Source: Atopsyche davidsoni
Taxonomy: Eukaryota > Arthropoda > Insecta > Trichoptera > Hydrobiosidae
DNA: 64,000 nucleotides
Assembly: GCA_022113835.1 (NCBI GenBank)
Contig: JAILWY010000026.1
Location: forward strand, 12,241,001 to 12,305,000
Direction of reading: 5' to 3'
How positions within the stretch are numbered: the stretch's first letter is position 1; each line of letters starts with the position of its first letter. This document shows positions 1-11,352 of this stretch, one piece after another. A program made the translations under genes and the position numbers. The notes under the pieces are model-generated. The model was not told where the DNA came from. It made no database searches and worked only from the letters and a program-made list of their open reading frames with translations.

Positions 1-29
1 TATCATGAAATAAACTCGCCTTAACGACA

Positions 30-430
30 GCCAACATTGTCGATGTCGTTTAAATGCCGGCGAGCCCATTTGGGTTACAAATTACCGAATCTTATAAATT
101 TCCAATTTCCTAAACCGCGCGGAGATGCCTCCATCAGTATGTGGCCGGGCTGGCCGACTCCCGCTTGCATATTAATAGGTGGAGACGGGGGCCGGCGTCA
201 TGAGGCGCTCCCGCCTCGTTCCGGCGGGCCCGCTCGCCTGTGGAATCTTAACGACCCCTGTCGCTTAGCTCGCAATTAAAGATTCACCGGAAAGCGACAA
301 ATGCAGGCGTGACGTCACAGATATCAAAGGCCCGCCGCGGCATTGACCTGGCGCAACCCCGCGGGCGCACAATCAGAATCCAGAGGATTGTTCTGTCTCT
401 GAACGCGTGAGGTTAATCTGGCGGATATAT
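30..430. promoter_or_regulatory. GC-rich island with CRE, TCF-like and POU-like sites
   Basis: This is a GC-rich stretch bordered by AT-rich DNA, with no convincing ORF (an 80-codon frame here is an accident of composition). It holds a perfect CRE palindrome TGACGTCA at 310-317, followed at 323-330 by ATCAAAGG, which matches the TCF/Pangolin core. A 15-mer CGCTTGCATATTAAT at 162-176 contains GCAT-N2-TAAT, a known POU class III arrangement, and recurs exactly at 17392-17406. The layout suggests a cis-regulatory element upstream of the transcription unit that starts near 1-2 kb. Regulatory function is inferred from composition and motifs only. Confidence 0.35.
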
Positions 431-1084
431 ATTAAATACATGTTAATCTAGGCTAAAACCAAGCCTAACGAATAACCAGACCAATAAAAACCAAAATATA
501 TTTTTCGCAATTTTATTACGATTGTTAATTGTGTTGTGACACTGACTTATACTAAGTACATGGAGTTGCATTCTGACATCTTAGTTACATTCTGGTCTCC
601 AAGCTAGAAGCAAGCCTTTTGGTTTTATCGTTTTAAGCTGTCACTCTGGTCATATATTTAAGTGTCTTGCCGTGATTTTAGCAGCACACCAAGTCCGTTT
701 AAGACCACCGCGAAATCACTCATAACCGTTAGTTTAAAAGATAAAGTATACAATTACGCATAGCCGTAGCTTATAATATTAAACATCTACCTGTAAACAA
801 TAATTTTTTGATAAATATTTGAGTGTGAATAAATGATTAATCCAATCATATAATACATAAATAATCGTGCTTATAGGATGTGCATTTTAAAAATTAAAAA
901 TGTACAAAGCTATAATCAAACTTCTTCAATATAAATCCGTAGGGCGTAATTTTCTAGTTTGCGGTGAGCGGTATTAATGTCTCCAGACTTTTTCCGCTGA
1001 TAAGTACGAATTGCCACATCACGCTTTCGACATTTGTGTATTTATTAATAAGCCATGATTGATTTTTGTGAAAGTCGCGGGTGA
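431..1084. other. AT-rich non-coding stretch
   Basis: The sequence is AT-rich with frequent stops in every frame. I see no gene, RNA gene or repeat here. It separates the first GC-rich island from the promoter-like region. Confidence 0.5.
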
Positions 1085-1663
1085 AAGGAGTCCATCGGGA
1101 CATTAGCGGCCGCCGGACAAACAGCCGATAGGCCGCCGGGACGCGCCACTCGCCGGGCAGCATCCGAAGAAACTTACCGGAAGAGGAACAATAACCACTC
1201 TGTGAATGCCGATGCCGAGTCGATCGCCGTACTATCGCAAGGAAGTCGGAGAAGTGATAATTTGCAGCGCCGCTTCCAAACGGAGATCATAAATCAACAA
1301 CAATCAGAGCTGTTGACGTTTGAACATTTATAGACTTAATCAATTCAAAACGCGGCGCTTATCGAAATGCGACTTTTATTGCCAATTTGTATCGCGTTTT
1401 GCTGAACGCAAAGCGATACTTAGCATGAGTTGGAGTTTGTAAGAAGCCGTTTAATTTATTTCGCGGTGCAAAAAACGCAGTATCATGTTACGCAAAGTTC
1501 TGTTATTGTGCCGGCCAAGCGGGTCGGTCGCGCGGTTCTTCTGCGATTGTTTCGAGCGAGGGATAGGAACAGTTCGGATATGCGATATGCGAGCAGTCTA
1601 GACTCAAACAGGTTGCAGACTCCCATTGTCGTTATTAATAATATTCTTTTTGTTTGCTTTCAG
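1085..1663 (+). promoter_or_regulatory. promoter/5' region upstream of first coding exon
   Basis: This moderately GC-rich region precedes a strong splice acceptor (TTTGCTTTCAG, ending at 1663). It probably contains the transcription start and an upstream non-coding exon or alternative promoter, but I cannot place a start site. A 144-codon frame across 1430-1864 begins with TTG, runs through the splice acceptor and matches nothing I know, so I treat it as chance. A TCAGT initiator-like element also lies at 1884-1888 inside the downstream exon, so transcription could start there instead. Confidence 0.35.
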
Positions 1664-2118
1664 GTCACGAAGTTGCCGAGGAATAGAAATTTAAGACATT
1701 ATTTGCGTGCACTTCCACTGACAATACGCGTGAACCGTTCGAACTGTGACTGCGCACAACGGAGGGAACTGCGGGGGCAGAGAAGGCCCCGAGTGAGTGA
1801 AATCGTGAGATGTTCAATTATTTATTTATCGTTCCTTCCCATTGACTGGGAGAAGACGTTTTGAATAAAGCGACACTTCATTCTCAGTGCGGGCAAGGCG
1901 GCCGGTTAAGGCTACGGTTTATTGCGTCGGACGCCGGGCATCTTAATTAAAAAGTAATAAAACAGTGTAGTTTGTGGTGAAGTCCAGTGCCCCCAGTGTG
2001 TGATGGTGTCCAGTGCTTGAGCCAGTTCCCGCTGCAGACTCGCATCTTGGCTTCGCACTGTCTATGAGAAGTCCCTCATCATGTTAGGAGTATTCAAGCG
2101 TCGCTGGAAGCCCAAAAG
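1664..2118 (+). other. candidate 5'UTR exon containing the start codon
   Basis: The exon is bounded by a pyrimidine-rich acceptor (CAG at 1661-1663) and a donor (AAAAG|GTAACA, GT at 2119-2120). It is about 455 nt long, GC-richer than the flanks, and mostly untranslated, with the ATG at 2081 near its 3' end. If transcription starts at the TCAGT element near 1886, the first exon would begin there and the acceptor would not be used. RNA evidence is needed to choose between the two models. Confidence 0.4.
2081..2118 (+). CDS. first coding exon of an unidentified gene (N-terminus MLGVFKRRWKPK)
   Basis: The ATG at 2081 has A at -3. It opens 12 complete codons plus two bases (MLGVFKRRWKPK, then AG) before a donor-like GTAACA at 2119. 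Read through without splicing, the frame stops immediately (AGG TAA), so the peptide makes sense only if spliced, with the intron in phase 2. The short basic N-terminus with three lysines, two arginines and a tryptophan resembles an isoform-specific start peptide, but I do not recognise the family. No exon that clearly continues the frame was found in the remaining 62 kb. The gene therefore likely has a very long first intron and its body lies beyond the right edge. Confidence 0.45.
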
Positions 2119-3500
2119 GTAACATTTTTGCATTATTTCTTCGCGAAGGCAGAATTGAAACATCGTACATAATTTGAGTGTGCAACATGAACAGTAATTT
2201 TTCGTGCTATTTTATTGATATTTCACGCGTGTGTTTTAAGTACACTATTTTTTATAGTAAACGCCTATAATTGATAATATTCTGAACCACGTATATTATC
2301 AATCATATGTTGTGTATCTTTTCGGGATAAATTTAGTTGATATTCACATAAATAATTGCAAGATAAATTTAAAACGTGTTGACATTTAGGTTAACGAAAA
2401 CAATCGCCATCGTGGTGTACGGATACATTAAATATATTATATCAAAATCTTATACATCATGAAAGCGGAGTAATAAATCAGTTGCTTGACCATAATGCAT
2501 GCGGTGGCTCAGTACTTCGGTGCGTCAACCACGGGGAACGTATTTCTAACCACCATCGTAATTGAAAAATGTTACGAGTGATTACTGACTTATAGCGATG
2601 GACTGAGTGCATGCAGGCTCTATGAATGCCTGCGCTCGATTTAAAACTCAATCCATTAAATTTCTTTTCATTTAAGTATGTAAAATGGTCGCTGCTCTAA
2701 ATATTGAGCTCAACAATTTGTCGCTACTTGAAATTCAACTCACCGAAAATTCACGCTGAGAAAATTAGTATTTTGAGATATACGGTCTATTTTTAAAATG
2801 TCTGTCTTTGCGCGTTGCACTTATGTTGAAACGTATTATTTATTGAACAATTTATACTTGCATGTGTTCGATCTTACAAAATCAGGCGAGTGTCCAATTT
2901 ATCGCTCTGAGATTCAGGATGGTATCGGGCGTTTGTTTCGATTAATATAACGAGTGTATTAAATTGGTAATTATTACTTTTGAATAATGTGGTGTCATTT
3001 AAAATATGTACATAGTAGACGAAATAAATGTGGGCGCACTGTCGAATATGATTGCAGATAGTGGAGACAATTAAGAAATATGTTTGTGTGTCAAACAAAT
3101 TTAAAAAAAAAAGTATTTATATTACTTAGTATTAAAAGTACGACCACACATTTGCTGAAATACCCTCTGTGACCGATAACTTCCTCGAGCTCTTCGATTT
3201 GGTCTCGCAATCTTCATCCCCGCCATTCGACAATCACTCTTCGACTTGAAGTTGCTTTGTACCAATTTGATCCTCTCAGGTCCAATGCACCCGGAGGCAG
3301 TCTATGACTACACCTTGAACAATAAGCCAGGGAATACCAATCTCTTATCGAGTTTTATAATCGGTTTTTTTATATGTAGTGTGTAATATCGAAACAAAAA
3401 AAAATGTAAAATCTCTTGTTTTTTTTATAACTCTGGAATATTATGCATACTCTTTATTAGCTCCCGAATAACATTATATTTTTTATTTTATTCCGCTGGC
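2119..3500 (+). other. probable intron, AT-rich, no further gene seen
   Basis: This follows the donor at 2119. The sequence is AT-rich with stops in all frames. The stretch 3170-3340 is less AT-rich and contains a splice-acceptor-like CTCTCAG ending at 3280, but no frame in it is recognisable. Confidence 0.4.
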
Positions 3501-3514
3501 TCACCGGTTGAAAA

Positions 3515-4040
3515 TAGGGATGGGACAATCGTTAGCTATTTAACAATTTGATTGTTCAAAAAATATTACGACTCGAATCAAATCGAAATGAAGCATTCTC
3601 ATTACTAATTAAAATAAAGAAAATGTTTAATCGATAATCTCTAAATATAGTAACTACAGAGTCATAACGTAAAACAAAAATCATATTGCATTTAAGTATT
3701 ATAATGTAGTATTTGATCATCTAATATATGTATTTTTTAAATTTAAACATTTTACATATTTTTGATAGGTGGAACATTGTTGTAATCACATGTTAAATCA
3801 TAAAATAAAAAAAAAAACATTATTCTAGTCGTATGTTTATTATAAATAGTTAGATTTGATATAAAATTATCAATTTATCGCTTTGTTGTATAATAAACAG
3901 TTTCATTTATTTTTTTATTTTATTTTGTATTCATAACTTATTCCCTGTTCCCCAAAACAACAGGCACGTAAAGCGATCTAGGTTTTCGATATTGTAGGCT
4001 TCGATTGATTGATTATTGCATTCGATTGTTCCCCTCGCTA
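3515..4040. mobile_element. candidate TIR element (MITE-like, begins TAGGGATGGGA)
   Basis: The left end TAGGGATGGGACAATCG and the right end CGATTGTTCCCCTCGCTA are imperfect inverted repeats, about 15 of 18 positions allowing one gap. The 8 bp outside each end (GTTGAAAA and GTTTTAAG) agree at 5 of 8 positions, which would fit a decayed hAT-type target duplication. The interior is AT-rich and carries no transposase. Ends starting TAGRGATGGGA recur at 6253 in this window. Superfamily placement is a guess. Confidence 0.35.
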
Positions 4041-4839
4041 GTTTTAAGTGCTCTCCCCACTGGCCGTATACCTCTTCAATAAACAATACGACTACCGAGT
4101 ACCAAACAATCGGAACAACAATCGGCTGACTCGGGAGCGTGACGGGCGGCTTGTGTCGGACAGAGCCCATTGCCTTCCAAGAGAACTCCTATCTTCTGTC
4201 GAGGAGCAAATGACCACACACGTGTGGACATTGAAAGCTATTTTTTCACGAAAGAAGATTTGCTTACTCATTTTTAATTTAGAGTACAGATAACGTTAAA
4301 CTAACCGGTCGGAATCGAGGTTCGTTTATATGGAGCCTCGATATTTATATGCAAACAATTTCGGTTAACTGTTTATTTCGATTAAACTGCTTAGTGTAGT
4401 AGTAAATATTTCACAATATAAATTGTAGTGTGTTACTAAAAGGGATTACCTACTCGTTAGTTAAAACGATCATTTTAATTAACATTCTGCGCTTACGGCT
4501 TCTGGGATAATCCTCTTTATTGAGTGGGTCGAATTACACAATTCCCCGACTACGCTAACTTTACTTAATTGGGTTTGAATATTGTAAAATAAAATTGGAT
4601 ATAAAATAAAATGCGTTATTGTCACATTAGTACTGACTATTAACAATTTTTTTATTATTATATCGGAAAAAGTTTTACGGTTGAAATAAATTTTATTAAA
4701 AATACATTCGTGTTGGTTGAAAAAACTCTTGAATATTATCTATTTTCTTCATTCAACAACTTCCAGAATTGAATCACTTTACACTGATAACAAGCGCAAT
4801 ATTCATAAAAATATCAATAGCAATTAATTTTGATTACGC

Positions 4840-5200
4840 AATTCAAGGCCACGGAAGCTGCCGATAACGCCGATAAGCCGGCGCCAAGACACATTTTTTT
4901 TTTGAATTTATTAAGTTTTTATAAAAATGTATCCGTCGCGCCCCCGCGACATATCGCTGGCAGTTTGCTTGAGGGGGTGCGGAGGTGCGGGTGCCCCATT
5001 TGGCTCTCGAGAGCACTCTCGGAGGCCGACCGATTTATGTGACTTGCCTATACTTTACGAATGCACCGCTGACAGTCGATAAATCCGGGCGCACATGGCT
5101 TGCGCGGCCTCACGTGGCCTCACGTGGCCTCACGTGGCCTCACGTGGCCTCACGTGGCGGATGTCGCCTCGCGCCCCGCACTGTTTGAGCAATTTTGTTT
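4840..5200. promoter_or_regulatory. GC-rich island carrying a decameric E-box array
   Basis: This GC-rich block is flanked by AT-rich DNA. It has several overlapping short ORFs that reflect composition rather than coding. Its 3' half contains the CACGTG array listed separately. The island lies inside the putative first intron, 3 kb after the donor, which is a common position for enhancers or alternative promoters. Function is inferred. Confidence 0.35.
5101..5160. repeat. six 10-bp tandem units, five containing CACGTG
   Basis: The units are TGCGCGGCCT, then CACGTGGCCT four times, then CACGTGGCGG. The palindromic E-box CACGTG therefore occurs at 5111, 5121, 5131, 5141 and 5151 with an exact 10-bp period, about one DNA helical turn. 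CACGTG is bound by bHLH-ZIP and bHLH-PAS proteins such as Myc/Max, USF and Clock/Cycle. Either a short minisatellite or a functional homotypic cluster would produce this pattern. Confidence 0.9.
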
Positions 5201-6252
5201 GGCGTTACTTAGCAGATTTCGGTTAGTTTAAACATACAATGCGTTAGTGTCTACTTCCTACTTACGTCAGACTAAACTCATGCCTATGCGCTAGGGACGG
5301 GTATAAGCGAAACGTTCGAGCATTAAACTCCGTTTGAATAATATTTTTTTAAATTGTAAATAAGGTTGAGTATCCAAAAGTAGTTAAAAAATAAATCCGA
5401 AAAAAGAAATCAAATTTTAAGTATTGAATAATTATTGTCAGTTTAAAGTTTTAGTTTCACCAGTTACCGTGTTTTGATGATTTCAGTCAAGTTGTAAATT
5501 CTTTAAAAATAAATTTACTGCAGTTATGAGTTCTGAATGAATTATTATACTAAACTATCATGATGTTTGATATAATGCAGCTACAAGAATAAAAAGTATA
5601 TTGTACTTCTTTATTATTTTATTAATATAATTGATTATAACAAATAATACCGTTTATTTTAAATATTAAATTTCTTTAATACACATATTAATATATATCA
5701 CATCTTTATCAACTGAAAATTGTCAGTAAATATCAATTCTTTCGTATAATCAACGTTCCATAGCATACTAACACACATGTCACGTATATACGAAATAAAA
5801 GCCACTTTCTGATAAAATAACTATTGCGCCTATAGATATTTCTAAGAAAAGGATGTCATTTTGTTCAAAGGTCAAGTAGTGTAGTCCCTCTAATCAGACC
5901 CCCTACTACCCTTTGTGAGTCCTCCGAAGACAGTTTAGTGATGTGAGATTTATGTGGCTGTTCAGATTTATTATTGCTTTGTATTTTTCCGATGAACTTT
6001 TGGCCCGCTCGGATTTTTTATCCGCCCACTAACAATCGATATTGATGATGATTGATGCCATTGCAGAAGCCTCTCTCGTGGAGCCTGTAAACGCTTATCA
6101 AATTATCGTGATATTTACACCGCAGGCTTGCCTGGCGTTATTTATTTCATCATTCAAATTATATGAATAAATAAGAGCTATTTTTTCCCGAGCATTTATA
6201 AAAAAAGCAGAAGTGATCACGAATATTATGAATATCTATTGGAACACTTTTT
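5201..6252. other. AT-rich stretch, no gene seen
   Basis: No ORF or structured repeat is visible. A nuclear-receptor-like half site TCAAAGGTCA lies near 5866, within a short less AT-rich patch (5850-5950). Confidence 0.4.
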
Positions 6253-6694
6253 TAGTGATGGGACAAATATCAGTTTTTCGTCAAAAAATCATTGCTTCGG
6301 TTTTTTTAATCGTTTTTGCTTTACTCGATTTTTAACTTATGGAATAAAATATAAAGATAGTTAAAATGTAGAACTTTAGAGTTTTACTATAGTCAATTAT
6401 ACACTGATTGTCTAAAGGTATCTAAGTGCTAACTTATTTCTGCTTTCTGTTCTTGTTTGCAAATCCCAGAACAGCGTATGTATTTTTTGTTAGACATAGA
6501 TCAACTCAACAATAGCAGTGTTCAGGGAGTAGCGTAATAAAAATTGTATTATATGTGACCTGAATTGTTTGCATCTCTTTGTCTAAAAAAATCGTATCAA
6601 TTAATTCTGATAAAAAAACAGTTTTTTTTCATTCGCCCAGCTTTGATGCTCGACATGAAGTATCGATCGTTTGATCCAATATTTCCCATCACTA
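6253..6694. mobile_element. candidate TIR element (TAGTGATGGGA ends)
   Basis: TAGTGATGGGACAAATAT at 6253 is mirrored by AATATTTCCCATCACTA ending at 6694. The inverted repeat is about 17 bp with one gap. No clear target-site duplication is preserved. The interior is AT-rich and has no transposase; a 93-codon frame overlapping the right end is not recognisable. Its end sequence resembles the element at 3515, so both may belong to one non-autonomous family. Confidence 0.35.
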
Positions 6695-8943
6695 ATGATT
6701 TGTCCGTATATTATGCAACCCTCCTACGCATTGTGTTCGTAAATGGTTTGAATGTTATCATAAACTATTACGGCTTACGTAAATACTACGGTGGGAATAA
6801 AAGAATTCTAAATTCATGTGAATTTATCGCATCGAGCCTCGCATAAATTATGAAAATAACATGATTTTGTAGTTACTCTGCGCCCGCGTCGGCCTTGGGT
6901 CCGGGCGAGATATCGGAGAACCTGAAACAAAAACGCCCTGAGGGTTAAAACATATTTCACGAAGCATAGCCAGCTCGGATGTCTTTATTACAGATATTGT
7001 ATGAAAATGGGCTAAAACTTATCAGAAGGTTAAATCTCCTTATTACTAGCGGGACCAAATAATGGGGACATTATTTTTAAGTAACACGTATATACTCGCA
7101 GTCTGTATTGTTTGAGTTTGAAATGAGTCTGTATAGAAATCTTATTTAATACGCTACCATTTATTTTAAGTGGTTAAACTTAGAAACCGAGACCTCCCCT
7201 ATTTGCCTTTATTATTTTTTTCTATTAATATATATGCCTTGTACGATTAAGCGCAGCTGGAGATAGCGAGGAGTATTACAGACTCAGTCTAATTTCTAAA
7301 ACTTCGTCCGTCCCCCTAGTTAGTAATTAAGATAGTTTATTTTTTAGAAAAGCTCTCCAGACTTTTATGTATTGAAAGATGGAGTATTCTAGTCCTGTCA
7401 CGCGACCCTGAATACTACATTATAATAGAGGTAATAATTTTTAAAAAAGTAAGGTGGATTTAAATAAAGTCAGGTGCTAAAAATGTCGTCTATCAATACC
7501 TGAACATCGTCATACTGCTACACGAATTTTGATATTTTTTTTAAATATAATATCTGTAGTCTTTTAAAATAATTATACTAATAAACGTACTATAATTTTG
7601 GGTTTTAGAATTGAGTCGTGTTAGTGTATTTTCGATGTTTCGATAATCAAGATTTCCTCGAATCGAATTCGCTTCACGAGCCGATTATAGATATTATAGA
7701 CTGCTATGACTAAAAGTGTCTTATCTGTCAGACGAATGTGCCGGTATCGATTTTCTGTATGAAGTGTGCATAGTTTTACGTTTAGATATTCTATTATACT
7801 ATATATACCCCAATAGCAAAAATCAGGATAAACGTTTAGTAAGTTATCTTATGAATAATTTTATACTTATATTACATTAATTATTATTAAAATATACTTA
7901 TATTTTGCTTTCACTGCAGCTATATTTCTCATGCCATAATGATGATATAAATTTTAATTATCTGTCAAACGATATTGATCACACTTAGGATCAATTACAA
8001 AGTCTTCGGAACAAATTTACAGACATAAAAAATGGTTTGATTTAAAACGGTGTGCAAAATAGATTCTAATGGCTTTAAGTAGCTTCATGCAATATCACCT
8101 ACTCTTTCAGCTGATGTTATTAATATGCTGTAATTTATTACATCTCGAGGCTCCAGAGCTCTCATGTTTGGCGACACAGCAAAATGCATTTTGAACAGAC
8201 AGTTTCATAATTTCCATACAAGTTGTCGTGTCGGCCGTGATAGGTTTAATAACGCGGTAACCGCATCCTTAGGCTATTTAACTTAAAACATGAAATAATT
8301 TAATTCATGACATACTTCAGTAATTTTTAAAGATTTATAGATCGAGTCGTTCTTACCCCGGAGCGCCCTTGATTCCCTATTTTTCCAAAATATCGTCGTA
8401 AATCTTTATTTTCCCGTGTACTGTGATAGGAGAAATAAAAATGTTATTGGTTCTCTTGTATGTATCATTTTGCCTCAAACTAGAAATTGACTTACGAGCT
8501 GTGTAGATAGTTATCAATAAAAATAAGCACACGTCTAGATACATACACACTTTTCAATGTCAGAATAATCTCAATTTATTTATACTAAGATATCTGTGGA
8601 TGATAATTTTATGTGTTATGCTACCTACACATATATTTTCCATTTGTTACTTTCATTGTTAATTTGATATTTTTTTATATTCTATGGGAGTATTGCCAAT
8701 CGACATAGCCATACGATATTTTTTAACGACGTAGTTATTTGATATTGAGAAATAATCGAATTAGAGATTACTAATATACATAGGTTTTTATGTCCAGTTA
8801 TTTTTATAAGTGAATATATTCTCAGGTATTTTGTGGCTGACATCGAAGGCCCCTGGATATGCTAACTACAAATATTATTTTTTAATGTGAATTTCTTGAG
8901 CGGGAGACAACTAGAATGAGATAATCTGAATGAGGGTCAGATT
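6695..8943. other. AT-rich stretch with small less AT-rich patches
   Basis: Stops occur in all frames. Short GC-richer patches lie at 6880-6930 and 7660-7700 without a recognisable product. I see no RNA gene or repeat boundary. Confidence 0.4.
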
Positions 8944-9240
8944 ACCAACCCGCAGTGTGGGAGTCGAAGCCTAGTGGCGCGATGCAATTAAAAGCACCTG
9001 TATCCGACTTAATTAATTTGTAGAATTTGTCTCAAGCACTCTACACTTAGCCGTATTATTTACAAAACTATGTATTTTTTCCTTGTTAACAGAAAAATAA
9101 TCTTAGAGGTTTCAACCCTGTAAAAAATACAACTGACGGAATTTGAACGGTCGACATGGGTGTGCCTCTCTTTAGACGGGTGAGTATATACCCGCATAGC
9201 CTTGGCAATACGCGACTCAGAAGTCGAAATCGATAGAAGG
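8944..9240. mobile_element. possible degraded SINE/LINE remnant
   Basis: ACCAACCCGCAGTGTGGGAG near 8944 resembles a segment (ACCAACCCGCATTGG...) that I associate with dispersed lepidopteran retroelements. The following 250 bp are not as AT-rich as the surroundings. No end, tail or duplication can be defined. This rests on remembered similarity and needs a repeat-library search. Confidence 0.2.
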
Positions 9241-9259
9241 TCTCTTATTCCTTTTATTT

Positions 9260-9940
9260 TCTAGAGAACCTTGAGTGGATATTTGGTTTTATCCAAGAAA
9301 AGACGCCATCGGTTTCAGTAGCCGCCGTCCTTTTGAAGTTATCCCCGCTAAGGTTATACCAGTCCGCAAGTACTTCACAATGTCATCTCATCTTCTGCCT
9401 TTGATACTCCTGCTTGATTGGCTAGATCTGAATGGCCATACAGTGCATCTCGATGATTCAGCCAGTTTAGTCTATTCGTTTAAATTGGATAAATTACGAT
9501 CTTGGTGCACATCTTGAAGGTGAGAGCATCATGCTTCATATTTCCTGGATAATTACAATTTCAAGAGACGTATTGGTGTAATTTTTGATATCTTCATTTA
9601 TTATATAGGCCAATTTTCGGTAGTTGCACGCGTGCAGTAATTTGATAACAGAATCAGTGCTCGAATCTTGCCGGTAGTCTCGTCGTAAATTTTACAATTG
9701 TGTAATGTTTTCTCTAGTTTGTGGTGTATTTCATAAGAAGTTTGTTCAACGGCCTGGAGCCCAGCTTGCAAGCAATTTTCACTGGCTCGTTGGTTACACA
9801 TCTGCGTATTCAAAATCAGGTCTTGTTTATTTTAGTATTGTCACAATCGCATTTGCCACGAGGCTGCGCTGGGGAACAGCAGCACTTGGGCATTCACGAA
9901 GTACTATCCTATCATATTAAAGTGGTTCTATGATATGTAA
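9260..9940. other. less AT-rich block with short frames on both strands
   Basis: Frames at 9275-9517 (+, opened only by GTG), 9601-9813 (-) and 9705-9933 (+) lie close together and the DNA is less AT-rich than the flanks. The minus frame includes the stretch KIYDETTGKIRAL, which looks protein-like but is not assignable. A decayed transposable element is the likeliest explanation; a host exon is not supported. Confidence 0.25.
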
Positions 9941-11236
9941 GAAATGTTAATATAAGTTTTTTAAAAATATAATTTAAGCATTTGTTAATTAGATAGTTTT
10001 TTAGTCATAACTGCATGTTTTTATTTGATTTGCAATTTGATTAAGATATATTTAGTGTCTTGTTGCCAAGCGCTGGGTAGCGACGCATTCACTCTATACA
10101 AGTACATGTCTATTTTTAATTTTTAAAAGCAAATCGAAACTTTTTCTTCTTTCGATTTAGCAATATGATTTTTAGTCGCAGGGATTAAACCTTTACTATC
10201 CGCAATGTTTAAACATTAGCATACTGTACACATTGTTGTAATTTTTGCACATTTTTTTTTTGTACCTGTTAATAATATTTTTTTTATTTTCTGCGTAATA
10301 CAAGTAGTATATGAAATTCCTTCATGTTCTTGTTTTAAACACATTACAGCTTCAAGCTTTCAGAACTCATGATGTAATTGTGATTACTACAAGTCACGCA
10401 AATATGTAAACGTCGTGATCACAATCATTTCCACACACGGACATTATTTCCAAATCTAACAACGAGGATTCAGCGTCCGTGACATTAAAACCTCACCCAT
10501 TATCGATATTTTTACTGAAAGTTATGAGGCTGATCATACAAAATAAGTTAATCAACCGACAGAAGTTACCTTGGATACAGTATTAACGTGTCTTCTGTAT
10601 TTTGAGTTCGCACTTTGACACGAAACAAGAATGCCAGGTGACTACATATTAATATGGAAATCCTTCTATGTGTGCTCACGTGTGTTCATCCGAGAAATTT
10701 TCCGTTAACAAACCTGATGTAGGTAAAGAATGTCAATAAATGCTTCTTTATTAAATAACAGTTATAATTAAATAAAAAAACTCGTATATCCTGCAATGAG
10801 TTTCTAATACTCGTAAGGTATATAACTCGCAGTATCAATGCTTGCCTGTATATTTGAAATAACGGTTTTTATTATATATTTATACAGCTTCTCTAGTTTG
10901 AAAACGATCAAGTATTACGTTAAGGGTGACTGCTTCACCGCACTGCATAATAAACTGCTACGCGGTACACAGAATACATATTGATAGCCCGCAATAAAGT
11001 TGTTTGGCCAATGCACAGAGGTATGTCGGAGCATTTTCGATGAGGCTTAAATTTAAAAAGAACTGTTAAGATGAACCCCAGAGAAGTGGCACTGTTACTT
11101 ATTTTAATATATAAAAGTGATTCTGCTAATCTTCTTCATCAGAATAGGTTGGTAACTATCTCACTGAACATATATTTAGCCTGGGCCCTTCTAATTTTGC
11201 AAGCATTTGCAGCTAAATAAAGCATCACTTTGTGGT
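9941..11236. other. AT-rich stretch, no gene seen
   Basis: No open frame, RNA gene or repeat boundary can be supported. Poly-T runs and short direct matches are at background level for this composition. Confidence 0.4.
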
Positions 11237-11270
11237 AAAACATCTTAGAGGATTACCTCTAAGATGTTTT
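11237..11270. repeat. perfect 15-bp hairpin, loop ATTA
   Basis: AAAACATCTTAGAGG at 11237-11251 is followed after ATTA by its exact complement at 11256-11270. It lies 50 bp before a second hairpin. Together they may be part of a foldback element or a folded RNA, but neither is established. Confidence 0.85.
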
Positions 11271-11318
11271 GTATATATTAATATACAAAATTTAACTATT
11301 ATCATTAACGAATCACGT

Positions 11319-11352
11319 GTCTTGAATTCGATGTTTAGGTCGAATTCAAGAC
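11319..11352. repeat. perfect 13-bp inverted repeat, 8-nt loop
   Basis: GTCTTGAATTCGA at 11319-11331 pairs exactly with TCGAATTCAAGAC at 11340-11352. It is the partner hairpin to the one at 11237. The surroundings are AT-rich without an ORF. Confidence 0.85.

Noticed and set aside
1430..1864. 144-codon + strand frame
   Set aside because: It starts with TTG, not ATG, crosses a strong splice acceptor at 1663 and has no recognisable motif. It lies in promoter/5'UTR sequence.
9275..9517. 80-codon + frame preceded by an acceptor-like TTTTCTAG and followed by AAG|GTGAGA
   Set aside because: An in-frame stop lies between the acceptor and the frame, and another stop comes before the donor, so it cannot be an internal coding exon.
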